From Bacillus bingmayongensis (lineage in GTDB: Bacteria > Bacillota > Bacilli > Bacillales > Bacillaceae_G): a stretch of 64,000 nucleotides of DNA. Positions within the stretch are counted from its first letter, which is position 1, and each line of letters starts with the position of its first letter. Position numbers and translations under genes: made by a program. The notes under the pieces are model-generated. The model was not told the DNA's origin, made no database searches, and saw nothing but the letters and a program-made list of their open reading frames with translations. The DNA is taken from contig NZ_JH921522.1 in the NCBI RefSeq assembly GCF_000299035.1, positions 24,378-88,377 of the forward strand. The letters run 5' to 3'. This document shows, one piece after another, positions 1-8,066 of the stretch.

Positions 1-132
1 ATAAATACATAAAATTTATTACATTTTTTTTACGACATTATTTGCAAACATTCATAAACCCCTTTATATAGCGTTTTCCGACACGTATACATTTGTAACA
101 TTAATGTAATATTATGATTACAAAACGAAATA

Positions 133-178
133 AAAAAGTAGTAGAAAGAGTCCCAAATAGCTCTTCTACTACTTTTTG
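133..178 (-). terminator. Rho-independent terminator of the NagD-like HAD gene
   Basis: An inverted repeat (AAAGTAGTAGAAAGAG, a 10-nt loop, then CTCTTCTACTACTTT) is flanked by A and T runs on both sides. It lies just after the stop codon of the minus-strand phosphatase gene and may also act on plus-strand transcription. The first 130 bases of the window hold no gene that I can see. Confidence 0.85.
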
Positions 179-219
179 TACAATATGAACGTAAAAACAC
201 CGATTTTTAACAGCCGATA

Positions 220-1032
220 TCAAACCTTTTTTCTCACATCAAGATGTAGTTGTTTATGTAATTCTTTTACAGTGCCTACAATAATATCTGCCTTCAAAAC
301 TGATTTCATTGCCATTTCATAAGAAGTGACACCTGTTAGTACAAGGGCCGTCCTCATATTTGCTTGCTTTCCAAATAAAATATCAGTATCTAAACGGTCT
401 CCTATAACTAAGCATTCCTCTGGCTGTAAACATAAAGAAAGCATGACTTTATGAATATAGTAGTAAGAAGGTTTACCAATTGTGACTGTCGCTTTTGTAT
501 CAGTCGCTACTTCAATCGCTTTTACCAATGAACCTGTATCTGGAATACGATCACCTTGAATAGGGCAAAACGAGTCCGGGTTGATTTCAACCAGCTGTGC
601 TCCGCTTTGAATTGCCTGCATACACTCATGTAGTTTTTTATATGAAAATGTTTTATCCAATCCAACAAGAACATGTGTAGCTTCTAGCGGATTATTTGTC
701 ACCCTAATATGAAAGGTTTTTAATTCTTGGAAGACGTGTTCGCTCCCAACAACAAATACATTGGCATCCCGATTTGTCTCATAAAAATATTGAGCTGCCA
801 GAAAAGCTGCTGTCATAATTTCAGACAAATCGACTTGTAATCCTAAGTTAGCTAAACTCTTCTGAATACAAACCCTTGTTTTAATGGACGTATTCGTAAT
901 AAACATAAGCTTCTTATTTTGAGCACGTACATAAGAAATAATCTCTATTACACCTGGCAACAACTGATCCTCTAAATAGATTGTGCCATCTAAATCAAAT
1001 AAATAAGCTTGAAGATTTAAAGGATTCCTCAA
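220..1032 (-). CDS. HAD-superfamily phosphatase, NagD/AraL type (putative sugar- or glycerol-phosphate phosphatase)
   Basis: This 270-residue protein is a HAD hydrolase of the NagD/p-nitrophenylphosphatase branch. Motif I is FDLDGT near residues 12-17, with the nucleophile and acid/base aspartates. The NagD-type C2 cap lies between about residues 80 and 190. Motif IV is VIGDRLDTDI near residue 213. The start is TTG at 1030-1032 behind an AAAGGAG box about 13 nt upstream; no earlier in-frame start exists. Members hydrolyse small phosphate esters in the cytoplasm, including glycerol 3-phosphate or phosphoglycolate in some bacteria. The gene faces a GlpP-family antiterminator and has a long leader with a terminator hairpin, so glycerol phosphate is an attractive but unproven substrate. 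Confidence 0.85.
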   Translation of the reverse strand: MRNPLNLQAYLFDLDGTIYLEDQLLPGVIEIISYVRAQNKKLMFITNTSIKTRVCIQKSLANLGLQVDLSEIMTAAFLAAQYFYETNRDANVFVVGSEHVFQELKTFHIRVTNNPLEATHVLVGLDKTFSYKKLHECMQAIQSGAQLVEINPDSFCPIQGDRIPDTGSLVKAIEVATDTKATVTIGKPSYYYIHKVMLSLCLQPEECLVIGDRLDTDILFGKQANMRTALVLTGVTSYEMAMKSVLKADIIVGTVKELHKQLHLDVRKKV

Positions 1033-1108
1033 TTTTCTAAAACAACTCCTTTCTAAAAAATAGAAACAAAATCAGAGCCTCACATATTTTAAATCTCAAA
1101 ATGAATAC

Positions 1109-1196
1109 GTAAAAAAAGCCTTTCAAAAAGCAATAGTAAACAAATCCGTACAACAGTGTACAGCTTCACTTCTCTATTACCTCATGAAAGGCTTTC
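1109..1196 (-). promoter_or_regulatory. Leader terminator upstream of the HAD gene, candidate GlpP-type antitermination target
   Basis: Read on the minus strand, a long interrupted stem is formed by GAAAGCCTTTCA...TAATAG and CTATTG...TGAAAGGCTTT, followed by a T run. It ends about 75 nt upstream of the HAD start codon, inside the transcribed leader. Such a terminator ahead of the coding region implies conditional read-through. Because the divergent gene encodes a GlpP-type antiterminator, I infer that GlpP (with glycerol 3-phosphate) may control it. The rest of 1033-1391 holds the two divergent promoter regions. Confidence 0.6.
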
Positions 1197-1391
1197 TCTT
1201 CGTCTCCTGCCTCGTGAATTCCCATATGTTTATATTTCAAAAATAACAAAGTAATATTAAGAAAATGTTAAGGAACATGTCGTCATTTGTAAATATATGG
1301 AACAAGTTTTGTTAACATTAGTTTAAAACTTCCTTAACATTATCCGCTTACAATGAGGTTATAGAGTCTTATTGTAAAGGAAGGATATCCA

Positions 1392-1967
1392 TTGAACACA
1401 CAATCTTTCTTCAAAAAGCAACGCCTCATCGCTGCGTGCACATGCGAAAATATTAACAAAGCGCTTACCTCTGATGCCGATGCACTACTATTGATGAATG
1501 GAACATTATCATTTTTCATCAAATATAGAAAAGTACTAAAAGAATGCCCAAAGCCACTATTCATTCATCTCGATTTAATAAAAGGTTTATCTAATGATAT
1601 AGAAGCAATTCATTTTCTAAAGAAGTACTGTACACCAACTGGGATTGTTTCAACGAAAGGCATGTCTATTAAAGCAGCAAAAAAAGAAGGTTTACTTGCC
1701 ATTCAGCGCATCTTCTTAATTGATAGCAATTCACTTCATACAGCCATGCATAATATCAAAGTAAATAAACCTGATATAGTAGAAATCATGCCAGGTATCG
1801 CTCCAAATATCGTCCCTATCTTAAAACAACAACTATCACAACCCATCATTCTAGGGGGTCTTATTTGGACAGAAGAACAAGTAAAGGCTGCACTACATTC
1901 TCAAGTAGAAGGTATTTCATTAAGTAAAGAAAAATTATGGAATCAGAAAATTATGGAAGGAGTATAA
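1392..1967 (+). CDS. glpP: Glycerol-3-phosphate-responsive antiterminator, GlpP family
   Basis: A 191-residue GlpP-family protein with a TIM-barrel-like fold. Family hallmarks visible are the TKG-type segment (STKGMSIKAAKKEGL), VEIMPGIAPNIVP and PIILGGLIWTEEQV. Members bind glycerol 3-phosphate and then bind leader mRNA to prevent termination in glycerol utilisation operons. The start is TTG at 1392 with AAGGAAGGA just upstream; no ATG is suitable. The gene is not next to glpF, glpK or glpD here, so it may be a second copy with a local target, the divergent HAD gene. It overlaps the next gene and is probably co-transcribed with it. Confidence 0.88.
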   Translation: MNTQSFFKKQRLIAACTCENINKALTSDADALLLMNGTLSFFIKYRKVLKECPKPLFIHLDLIKGLSNDIEAIHFLKKYCTPTGIVSTKGMSIKAAKKEGLLAIQRIFLIDSNSLHTAMHNIKVNKPDIVEIMPGIAPNIVPILKQQLSQPIILGGLIWTEEQVKAALHSQVEGISLSKEKLWNQKIMEGV

Positions 1968-2782
1968 CGATACAAATTGATTATTCGGATTTATTGTTAT
2001 TCCCGGCAAGCATAGAAGAAAAAATCCCAATGTTTATGGAGCAGGAAGCAGACTATATAGAATTATTGCTAGATGGCAGTGAGTGGTATGATTTAGCCTC
2101 CATATATCAAGAAAAAGTAGTTTCACTAAAAAATTTAAATGTAACCTATGCTATTCATCCACCAGCGTGGGGTGTGAATTTAGCCATTGAAAATAAGGAA
2201 TTGCGTAATGCGGCGCTGAAACAACATATAACAGCTCTTCATTTTGCATATAATATAGATGCTCATTATTTCGTTGTTCATCCTGGTTTTTATGTTTCAC
2301 CTTTGTTTCACTTACATACTGCGCAAGAATTAGCTACCGAGGCTGTCTATACTCTATATAAAGAAGCAAAAGAATTAGGGATTAAATTAGTAATTGAAAA
2401 CGTTGGATATAATGGAACATCTTTATTTACAGAACAAGAATACATTTCATTTGTAGATCAATTTGATCCAAATATAATTGGATATGTTCTCGATACAGGG
2501 CATGCCTATCTCAACAACTGGAATATCCCAAATGTTATTGAGCAAACTTCCTCTCGCCTATGGACAATGCATTTAAATGATAACCACGGAGTAGAAGATG
2601 AACATTTACCAATTGGTAACGGCTCTATTAACTGGGAACTAATTTTTTCAGCCTTGCACAAACAGCCACAGCTCCCCTCTTACTTTTTACTAGAATATGG
2701 ATTCGACGTAAATATAAAAAAACTACGAGAACATAATCAATTATTACTGAACAAGATCATTCAGGCACACACCTCTCTCTAA
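1937..2782 (+). CDS. Sugar phosphate isomerase/epimerase-like TIM-barrel protein (AP endonuclease 2 superfamily)
   Basis: A 281-residue xylose-isomerase-like TIM barrel. Metal-ligand type segments are visible: FVVHPGFY near 112-119, LVIENVGYNG near 151, YVLDTGHAY near 183, MHLNDNHG near 210 with HLPIGNGSINW, and LLEYG near the C terminus. These are typical of the family that isomerises or epimerises sugars, inositols or hydroxypyruvate; the substrate cannot be read from the sequence. The chosen ATG overlaps the glpP-like gene by 31 nt. An AGGAG box lies inside the first codons (about 1953-1958), so a slightly later non-ATG start is possible. A terminator follows immediately. Confidence 0.8.
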   Translation: MESENYGRSITIQIDYSDLLLFPASIEEKIPMFMEQEADYIELLLDGSEWYDLASIYQEKVVSLKNLNVTYAIHPPAWGVNLAIENKELRNAALKQHITALHFAYNIDAHYFVVHPGFYVSPLFHLHTAQELATEAVYTLYKEAKELGIKLVIENVGYNGTSLFTEQEYISFVDQFDPNIIGYVLDTGHAYLNNWNIPNVIEQTSSRLWTMHLNDNHGVEDEHLPIGNGSINWELIFSALHKQPQLPSYFLLEYGFDVNIKKLREHNQLLLNKIIQAHTSL

Positions 2783-2785
2783 AAT

Positions 2786-2808
2786 AGACTGTACGCAGTC
2801 TTTTTTTA
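2786..2808 (+). terminator. Rho-independent terminator after the glpP-like/isomerase pair
   Basis: A short stem GACTG/CAGTC with a 4-nt loop is followed by seven T residues directly after the stop codon at 2782. Confidence 0.8.
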
Positions 2809-2819
2809 TTCCTTTCATA

Positions 2820-3180
2820 ACTATATAAAGCGAAACGTTAATCAGTGGGGGTTTTCTCCATCCCCACTGATTATTAGCCCTCACCAGTCGGGCTTTTACA
2901 GACAGTTCATCCCCCACCTAACTTCTTTTATTCCGCTGAATTTTGAGGTAGGAGTGTTACTGTCCATTAATGCGAGATAAATCCATTTTGATTTTTCAAC
3001 ATATAATTCGCTTCTACGAAGAACAAAAGGTGACCTGCACTCGTTTTCTATCTTTGTTTTAACTTGGCTGGAGCAGGAAAAGGATCTGGCTGCTTCTATA
3101 CATGGACGGATGCTCTCTCTCCCACCTAAAAAGAAAGGTTCTATGTCAGTTTTTCAATTTGTACTTATATATGTATAATA
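2820..3180. repeat. Dispersed intergenic repeat, copy 1 (bcr-like)
   Basis: This gene-free stretch shares long, nearly identical segments with 28680-28950 and 45975-46215: a block starting TATATAAAG.GAAAC.TTAATCAG, a block CCCACCTAACTTC, a block TTTTGATTTTTC.ACATATAA, a block GGTGACCTGCACTCG, and a block TCTCCCACCTAAAAA. It contains an internal palindrome GTGGGGG/CCCCCAC-type near 2845-2870. It matches the general description of the bcr dispersed repeats of the Bacillus cereus group; the exact family was not determined. The repeat reaches into the region just upstream of the Cof-type HAD gene. Confidence 0.75.
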
Positions 3181-3200
3181 AAAGCAAAGAGGTGGTCAGT

Positions 3201-4073
3201 TTGAAATTAATCGCACTAGATATGGATGGTACACTACTATCATCTAATCTTGAAATCTCCAAGGAAAATTTACAAGCTATTCAGAGTGCTAAAGCAGCCG
3301 GTCATGTGGTAATGATTTGTTCTGGTCGTGCGAAAGAAGACGCTTTAAAACTATTGGAAGAGTATCAATTATCACTTCCAGTTGGAGCAAGCAATGGGGC
3401 AATTGTTTATGTTGATGGAAAAGTAATTAACGCACGTTGTTTACAAAATGATAAAGTATACAAGCTTGCGAAATTACTAGAAGCTGAAGGATTTCCATAT
3501 AAGCTGTACACAAATAAAGGCGTTTATTCTCCTTACAATTGGAATGAAAAAGTAATGCATACATTCGAAGAAAATAAGCATGTGCTTGATGTTACAATTG
3601 AAGAATTGGAAAGAATTACAGAGAAGCAAAAAAAATCTAACTTAATTACTGATTTCCAAAAAATTGAAGATGTCGTAAATAATCCAGAGTTAGAAATCTC
3701 GAAATTCTTTATTTTAACGTTTGATGCAGATCATCGTTCACAGCTACTGCATTCTTTACAAGAAGATAAAGAAATTATGGTCACAGCATCAGCTCCGACA
3801 AATTTAGAAATTATGGACAAGCATGGCCATAAAGGAAATGGATTACAAGAAATGGCATCATATTTCAACATTCCAATTCAAGATACAATTGCAATTGGTG
3901 ATAACTTTAATGATGTACCGATGCTTGAAGTAGCCGGTCTATCTGTTGCGATGGGAAATGCTGAAGAAGATGTAAAGAAATTATGTGATGTTGTTACATT
4001 AACAAATGATGAACACGGTGTTGCACATGCAATTGAACAATATGTACTAAAACAACCATCATCAAGTAAATAA
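3201..4073 (+). CDS. HAD-superfamily phosphatase, Cof type (IIB)
   Basis: A 290-residue cytoplasmic HAD hydrolase of the Cof/YcsE/YwpJ class that dephosphorylates sugar phosphates, flavin or vitamin B6 phosphates. Motif I is LDMDGTLL near residues 6-13, motif II is ICSGRA near 40, the cap domain spans about 80-190, and motif IV is IAIGDNFNDVPML near 235. I chose the TTG at 3201 because AGAGGTGG lies 6-8 nt upstream and homology begins at KLIALDMDGT. An upstream in-frame ATG at 3102 would add residues encoded by the dispersed repeat and is unlikely. The gene is monocistronic and ends at a bidirectional terminator. Confidence 0.88.
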   Translation: MKLIALDMDGTLLSSNLEISKENLQAIQSAKAAGHVVMICSGRAKEDALKLLEEYQLSLPVGASNGAIVYVDGKVINARCLQNDKVYKLAKLLEAEGFPYKLYTNKGVYSPYNWNEKVMHTFEENKHVLDVTIEELERITEKQKKSNLITDFQKIEDVVNNPELEISKFFILTFDADHRSQLLHSLQEDKEIMVTASAPTNLEIMDKHGHKGNGLQEMASYFNIPIQDTIAIGDNFNDVPMLEVAGLSVAMGNAEEDVKKLCDVVTLTNDEHGVAHAIEQYVLKQPSSSK

Positions 4074-4076
4074 AAT

Positions 4077-4114
4077 AAGGACTCTTCCATAATGCGGAAG
4101 AGTCCTTTTCTTTT
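4077..4114. terminator. Bidirectional terminator between the Cof-type HAD gene and the opp operon
   Basis: A perfect 12-bp stem AAGGACTCTTCC/GGAAGAGTCCTT is flanked by A and T runs on both sides and separates two convergent genes. Confidence 0.88.
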
Positions 4115-5078
4115 ATACATGATGACAAGCAACAAGATGTCCTTCTCCAACATCACGAAATTCCGGTACAGTCTGCTTACAAATATCTGTTGCAAATGGG
4201 CAACGTGTATGAAAGCGGCAGCCTGATGGTGGATTCGCTGGACTTGGAATATCCCCTTGTAGAATAATCCTTTCTCGCTTAACAGTTGGATCAGGAATTG
4301 GTACTGCGGATAACAAAGCCTTCGTATATGGATGAAGCGGATTTGCAAATAGCTCATCACGAGGTGCTGTTTCCACGATTGTCCCTAAATACATAATACC
4401 TATTTTTGTACATAAGTGTTCGACAACACTTAAATCATGTGAAATAAATAAATAGGATAAACCTTTTTTCTCTTGTAAATCGCTAAACAAATTAATAATT
4501 TGTGCTTGAATCGATACATCTAATGCCGCAACGGGTTCATCAGCAACAATAAATTCTGGATTTAATACCATCGCCCTTGCAATAACAATACGCTGACGTT
4601 GTCCACCAGAAAACTCATGAGGATAACGATCGATATGATAAGGTGCTAATCCACATAACTCTAACACTTCTAATACCTTTTCACGAACATTTTCTTTCGT
4701 TGCTAAACCGTGAGCTAACATCGGTTCACCAAGCGCTTCTCCAATTCGCATCCGTGGATTTAATGAACTAAATGGATCTTGGAATACAAGTTGCATATTA
4801 GGACGATGTTTCCGCAGTTCTTCTTTCGATAACGTGTGAACATCTTGACCTTTAAATTTCACTTCGCCCTCTGTTTTTTGAACGAGACGAAGAATTGTTT
4901 TACCAATCGTCGTCTTTCCACTTCCGGATTCACCGACTAGACCAAATACTTCACCTTTATTAATCGTAAAGCTAACTCCATCTACCGCTTTTACATGCCC
5001 AATCGTTCTACTAAATACGCCGCCTTTAATAGGAAAATACGTTTTTAAATTCTTTACTTCTAATAACGGTTCACTCAT
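4113..5078 (-). CDS. oppF: Peptide ABC transporter ATP-binding protein, OppF type
   Basis: A 321-residue ATPase of a peptide importer. Walker A is GESGSGKTT near residue 50, the signature SGGQRQR is near 157, Walker B is FIVADEPVAALD near 175-186, and the switch histidine is in LFISHDLSV. The C-terminal oligopeptide/dipeptide extension carries HPYTKALL and a CRFHTRCPF-type cysteine segment. It should pair with the OppD-like ATPase on the cytoplasmic face of the permease dimer. Its ATG overlaps the stop of the oppD gene by 4 nt (ATGA), indicating translational coupling. It is the last gene of the operon. Confidence 0.93.
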   Translation of the reverse strand: MSEPLLEVKNLKTYFPIKGGVFSRTIGHVKAVDGVSFTINKGEVFGLVGESGSGKTTIGKTILRLVQKTEGEVKFKGQDVHTLSKEELRKHRPNMQLVFQDPFSSLNPRMRIGEALGEPMLAHGLATKENVREKVLEVLELCGLAPYHIDRYPHEFSGGQRQRIVIARAMVLNPEFIVADEPVAALDVSIQAQIINLFSDLQEKKGLSYLFISHDLSVVEHLCTKIGIMYLGTIVETAPRDELFANPLHPYTKALLSAVPIPDPTVKRERIILQGDIPSPANPPSGCRFHTRCPFATDICKQTVPEFRDVGEGHLVACHHV

Positions 5079-6055
5079 TGCTCAGCACGCTCCTCATATA
5101 ACCAGCAAGCTACTTTATGATTATCTTCATGTACTTCAAGATCGGGTACTGCATTTTTGCATATGTCCATGCAATGTTCACAGCGACCACTAAAGTAGCA
5201 AAATTCTCCTAGGCCAACTAAGTTTGGAACTTGTCCTGGAATTGAATAAAGCTTATCTGTTCGTTTTCCCATCACCGGCTTTGATTTTAATAAACCTTTT
5301 GTATATGGATGTTTCGGATTTTGGAATAGCTCCAGTACAGGTGCTTCTTCAATGACTTTACCACCATACATCACAACAACGTAATCTGCCATTTCTGCTA
5401 CTACACCTAAATCATGTGTAATTAATAAAATGGATGTTTTAAATTCCTCTTTTACTTGTCTTAGTAGATCTAATATTTGCGCCTGGATTGTAACATCCAG
5501 GGCTGTTGTAGGCTCATCGGCAATTAATAGTTTAGGGTTACAACTTAGTGCAATCGCAATCATAATCCGTTGCAACATTCCACCACTTAGCTCATGTGGA
5601 TAGGAATGTACTATTTCATCCGCACGTGCAATACCAACTTTACGAATTAATTCAATTGCTTTCTTATACGCTTCATTTTTACTAAGAAGTTCATGTTCTC
5701 TTAACGTCTCAACAATTTGTTCCCCAACAGTAAAAACCGGGTTAAGGGATGTCATCGGCTCTTGGAAAATCATCGCAATATCGTTTCCTCTTAAACTTCG
5801 AAGCTCCTTCTCTTTCATGCCCAAAAGACTTTGACCTTCATAAAGGATATCACCACCAACAATGCCGCCAGATTCAGCAATAAGTCCCATAATAGATAAA
5901 GCCGTTACACTTTTCCCACAACCTGATTCTCCTACTACACAAACAGTTTCACCCTCTCGTACCGAAAAACTAACATGATTGACAGCCTTTACTGTACCTT
6001 CTTCCGTCTGAAAGTACGTTTGTAAATCCTTTAGCTCTACTACTGCTTTACCCAT
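5075..6055 (-). CDS. oppD: Peptide ABC transporter ATP-binding protein, OppD type
   Basis: A 326-residue ATPase. Walker A is GESGCGKS near residue 42, the signature is LSGGMLQR near 155, and Walker B is LLIADEPTTALD near 173. The C-terminal extension contains HPYTKGLL and several cysteines (CYFSGRCEHCMDIC). With OppF it powers import of oligopeptides. An AGGGAG box precedes the ATG. It sits 10 nt after oppC and overlaps oppF by 4 nt, so the four transport genes are tightly coupled. Confidence 0.93.
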   Translation of the reverse strand: MGKAVVELKDLQTYFQTEEGTVKAVNHVSFSVREGETVCVVGESGCGKSVTALSIMGLIAESGGIVGGDILYEGQSLLGMKEKELRSLRGNDIAMIFQEPMTSLNPVFTVGEQIVETLREHELLSKNEAYKKAIELIRKVGIARADEIVHSYPHELSGGMLQRIMIAIALSCNPKLLIADEPTTALDVTIQAQILDLLRQVKEEFKTSILLITHDLGVVAEMADYVVVMYGGKVIEEAPVLELFQNPKHPYTKGLLKSKPVMGKRTDKLYSIPGQVPNLVGLGEFCYFSGRCEHCMDICKNAVPDLEVHEDNHKVACWLYEERAEQ

Positions 6056-6065
6056 GCTCCCTCAC

Positions 6066-6989
6066 CTACCGCTTCATTTTTGGATCCAATGCATCACGAA
6101 GTGCATCACCAAGTAAGTTAATTGATACAACTGTTATAAAAATCGCAAAACCAGGCGGTATCCATAACCATGGACGTTTTTGGAAATCAATTAATGAGTT
6201 TGCAGCACTAATCATATTTCCCCATGATGGTGTTGGTGGGACAACCCCAAGCCCTAAATAACTTAATGCCGATTCGCTTAAAATAGATCCCGCCACACCT
6301 AACGTTGCCACAACAATTAATAGCGGAAAAACATTCGGAATTAAATGATGGAGAATTTTGCGAGAATCTTTTAATCCTAATACATCAGCAGCTTGCATAA
6401 ACGCCTGTTCACGAAGCGTCAAAATTTGTCCTCTAACAAGACGGGCAAGCCCTGGCCAACCTACTAGACTTAAGATAATCATGATTACGTAAAGACGATA
6501 TTCAGATGGGAGTTTCCATTCAGATAAGATAGCTCCCATAATTATCAGTAATGGTAATCCTGGGATAGACATTAACACATCCGCGATGCGCATAATAATA
6601 TGATCTACAATACCACGGTAAAAACCGGAAATAGCCCCTAATATTGCTCCAAGTATGACAGATAAAACCATCGAAGCTAAACCAATTGTTAATGAAATCC
6701 GGCCGGCTTGCATTAATCGTGTTAAAATATCTCGTCCCAATTGATCTGTGCCAAGCCAATGTGAAAAATTCGGTGGTTTATTAATTTGTGTTACTTGTAC
6801 TGTTCCTTCAGCATACGGCGAAAAGAATGGCCCAATGAAACTAAATAAAAACATAAAAATTAAAACATACAAACCAAACAGTGCTAATTTATTTTTCTTT
6901 ATTTTCTTATAAGCCTGACGCCATGGTGATGCTTCATTGTCCTTTTTCTGTTCTTTCTTTTTCTTAATTATTGTTGTAACAGTTTCCAT
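6066..6989 (-). CDS. oppC: Peptide ABC transporter permease, OppC type
   Basis: A 307-residue inner-membrane permease. It has a charged, lysine-rich cytoplasmic N terminus, a first membrane helix near residues 37-58, an extracytoplasmic segment containing HWLGTDQLGRDILTR (typical of OppC/DppC), and further helices. The EAA-type loop (QAADVLGLKDSRKILHHLIPN) contacts the ATPases near residues 200-220. A GGGGGGAAGAG box precedes the ATG. The gene lies 12 nt downstream of oppB. Confidence 0.92.
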   Translation of the reverse strand: METVTTIIKKKKEQKKDNEASPWRQAYKKIKKNKLALFGLYVLIFMFLFSFIGPFFSPYAEGTVQVTQINKPPNFSHWLGTDQLGRDILTRLMQAGRISLTIGLASMVLSVILGAILGAISGFYRGIVDHIIMRIADVLMSIPGLPLLIIMGAILSEWKLPSEYRLYVIMIILSLVGWPGLARLVRGQILTLREQAFMQAADVLGLKDSRKILHHLIPNVFPLLIVVATLGVAGSILSESALSYLGLGVVPPTPSWGNMISAANSLIDFQKRPWLWIPPGFAIFITVVSINLLGDALRDALDPKMKR

Positions 6990-7001
6990 CTCTTCCCCCC
7001 C

Positions 7002-7958
7002 TTACTTCAGCCGAATACGCGGATCAACAAGCGCATATACAATATCCGCAAAAAAGTTTGCCATAATCGTTAAACATGAAAGAAACATTGTAAATGCCAT
7101 TAACACTGTGTAATCACGGAAGTTCAATGCTTCCAATTGGATACTACCAATACCTGGCCAGTTAAAAATTTGTTCAATAATAATTGCTCCTGAGAACAAT
7201 CCTGGTAATTCAAATGCAAGTAATGTAATCGCTGGTAAAATCGCATTTTTTAGTGCATGTTTATAAATAACAGCTTTTTCTTTCAAACCTTTTGCACGTG
7301 CAGTACGGATATAATCTTGTCTTACGACCTCAAGCATACCCGTTCTAAAATAACGCGTTAATGATCCTACCCCAAGAAGCGTTAAAATAAACACCGGTAA
7401 AATCATATGTCGTAATACTTCTAATATGTATGTAATGCCAGTCGAATTACTCCCAATGTCAATCATACCGCCAATTGGCAATAAATTTAGATCAACTGCC
7501 AATACCTTAATTAGAAATAATCCGATAAAGAATGATGGAAATGACATCGCAGCAAAAACACCAATTGTGACAAATCTATCAAACCATGAATGTTGTTTTG
7601 TCGCTGAAACAACGCCAATAATAAGTGCGATTATCCAAGTGAAAAATAAAGCTGCCACTGCAACAATAAAAGTATTCCAAATGAATTTATTTAGTAATGA
7701 TGTCACCGGCTCTTGATATTGCAACGAGAAACCGAAATCACCGTGTAATGCATTGCCTAACCAATGAAAGTATCGCTCAATAATTGGCTTATTTAATCCA
7801 TATAATTCTCTTAATTCTTGTGCTCGTTCTGGCGTTAACTTTGGATTAGAATCAACATAATCGCCCGGCAGGAGGGCAAATAAGAAAAAGATAATAATAG
7901 ATGTACCAAACAATGTAGGAATCATTTGCAGAAACCTACGAATGATATATGTCTTCAC
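7002..7958 (-). CDS. oppB: Peptide ABC transporter permease, OppB type
   Basis: A 318-residue permease with an N-terminal helix (RRFLQMIPTLFGTSIIIFF), an extracytoplasmic loop with LYGLNKPIIERYFHWL, five further helices and the EAA loop RTARAKGLKEKAVIYKHALKN. I placed the start at GTG 7958 because GGGGAG lies 7 nt upstream; a TTG 15 nt earlier overlaps that box. It forms the membrane channel with OppC. A potential attenuating hairpin lies between it and the preceding binding-protein gene. Confidence 0.9.
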   Translation of the reverse strand: MKTYIIRRFLQMIPTLFGTSIIIFFLFALLPGDYVDSNPKLTPERAQELRELYGLNKPIIERYFHWLGNALHGDFGFSLQYQEPVTSLLNKFIWNTFIVAVAALFFTWIIALIIGVVSATKQHSWFDRFVTIGVFAAMSFPSFFIGLFLIKVLAVDLNLLPIGGMIDIGSNSTGITYILEVLRHMILPVFILTLLGVGSLTRYFRTGMLEVVRQDYIRTARAKGLKEKAVIYKHALKNAILPAITLLAFELPGLFSGAIIIEQIFNWPGIGSIQLEALNFRDYTVLMAFTMFLSCLTIMANFFADIVYALVDPRIRLK

Positions 7959-7991
7959 TTTTTGTCTCCCCAATCATATTTACTTAAAAAT

Positions 7992-8049
7992 AGAAGAACA
8001 TTTTTTCAAATCAGCATCTTATCACTTGCTGTATGAAAAAATGTCTTCT
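7992..8049 (-). promoter_or_regulatory. Intra-operon hairpin between binding protein and oppB
   Basis: Two arms, AGAAGAACATTTTTTCA and TGAAAAAATGTCTTCT, form a near-perfect 16-bp stem with a loop of about 25 nt. On the minus strand the 3' arm is followed by ATTTTT. Such structures commonly cause partial termination or protect the upstream mRNA, giving more binding protein than permease. That function is inferred. Confidence 0.5.
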
Positions 8050-8066
8050 ATTATACTCACTTATCT

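Noticed and set aside
55-78. AACCCCTTTATATA at the left edge as the tail of another peptide operon
   Set aside because: Only this short stretch matches; no promoter or peptide frame is visible within the window.
3102-3200. N-terminal extension of the Cof-type HAD protein from ATG 3102
   Set aside because: The extension is encoded by the dispersed repeat and lacks a ribosome binding site; TTG 3201 has one and matches homologues.
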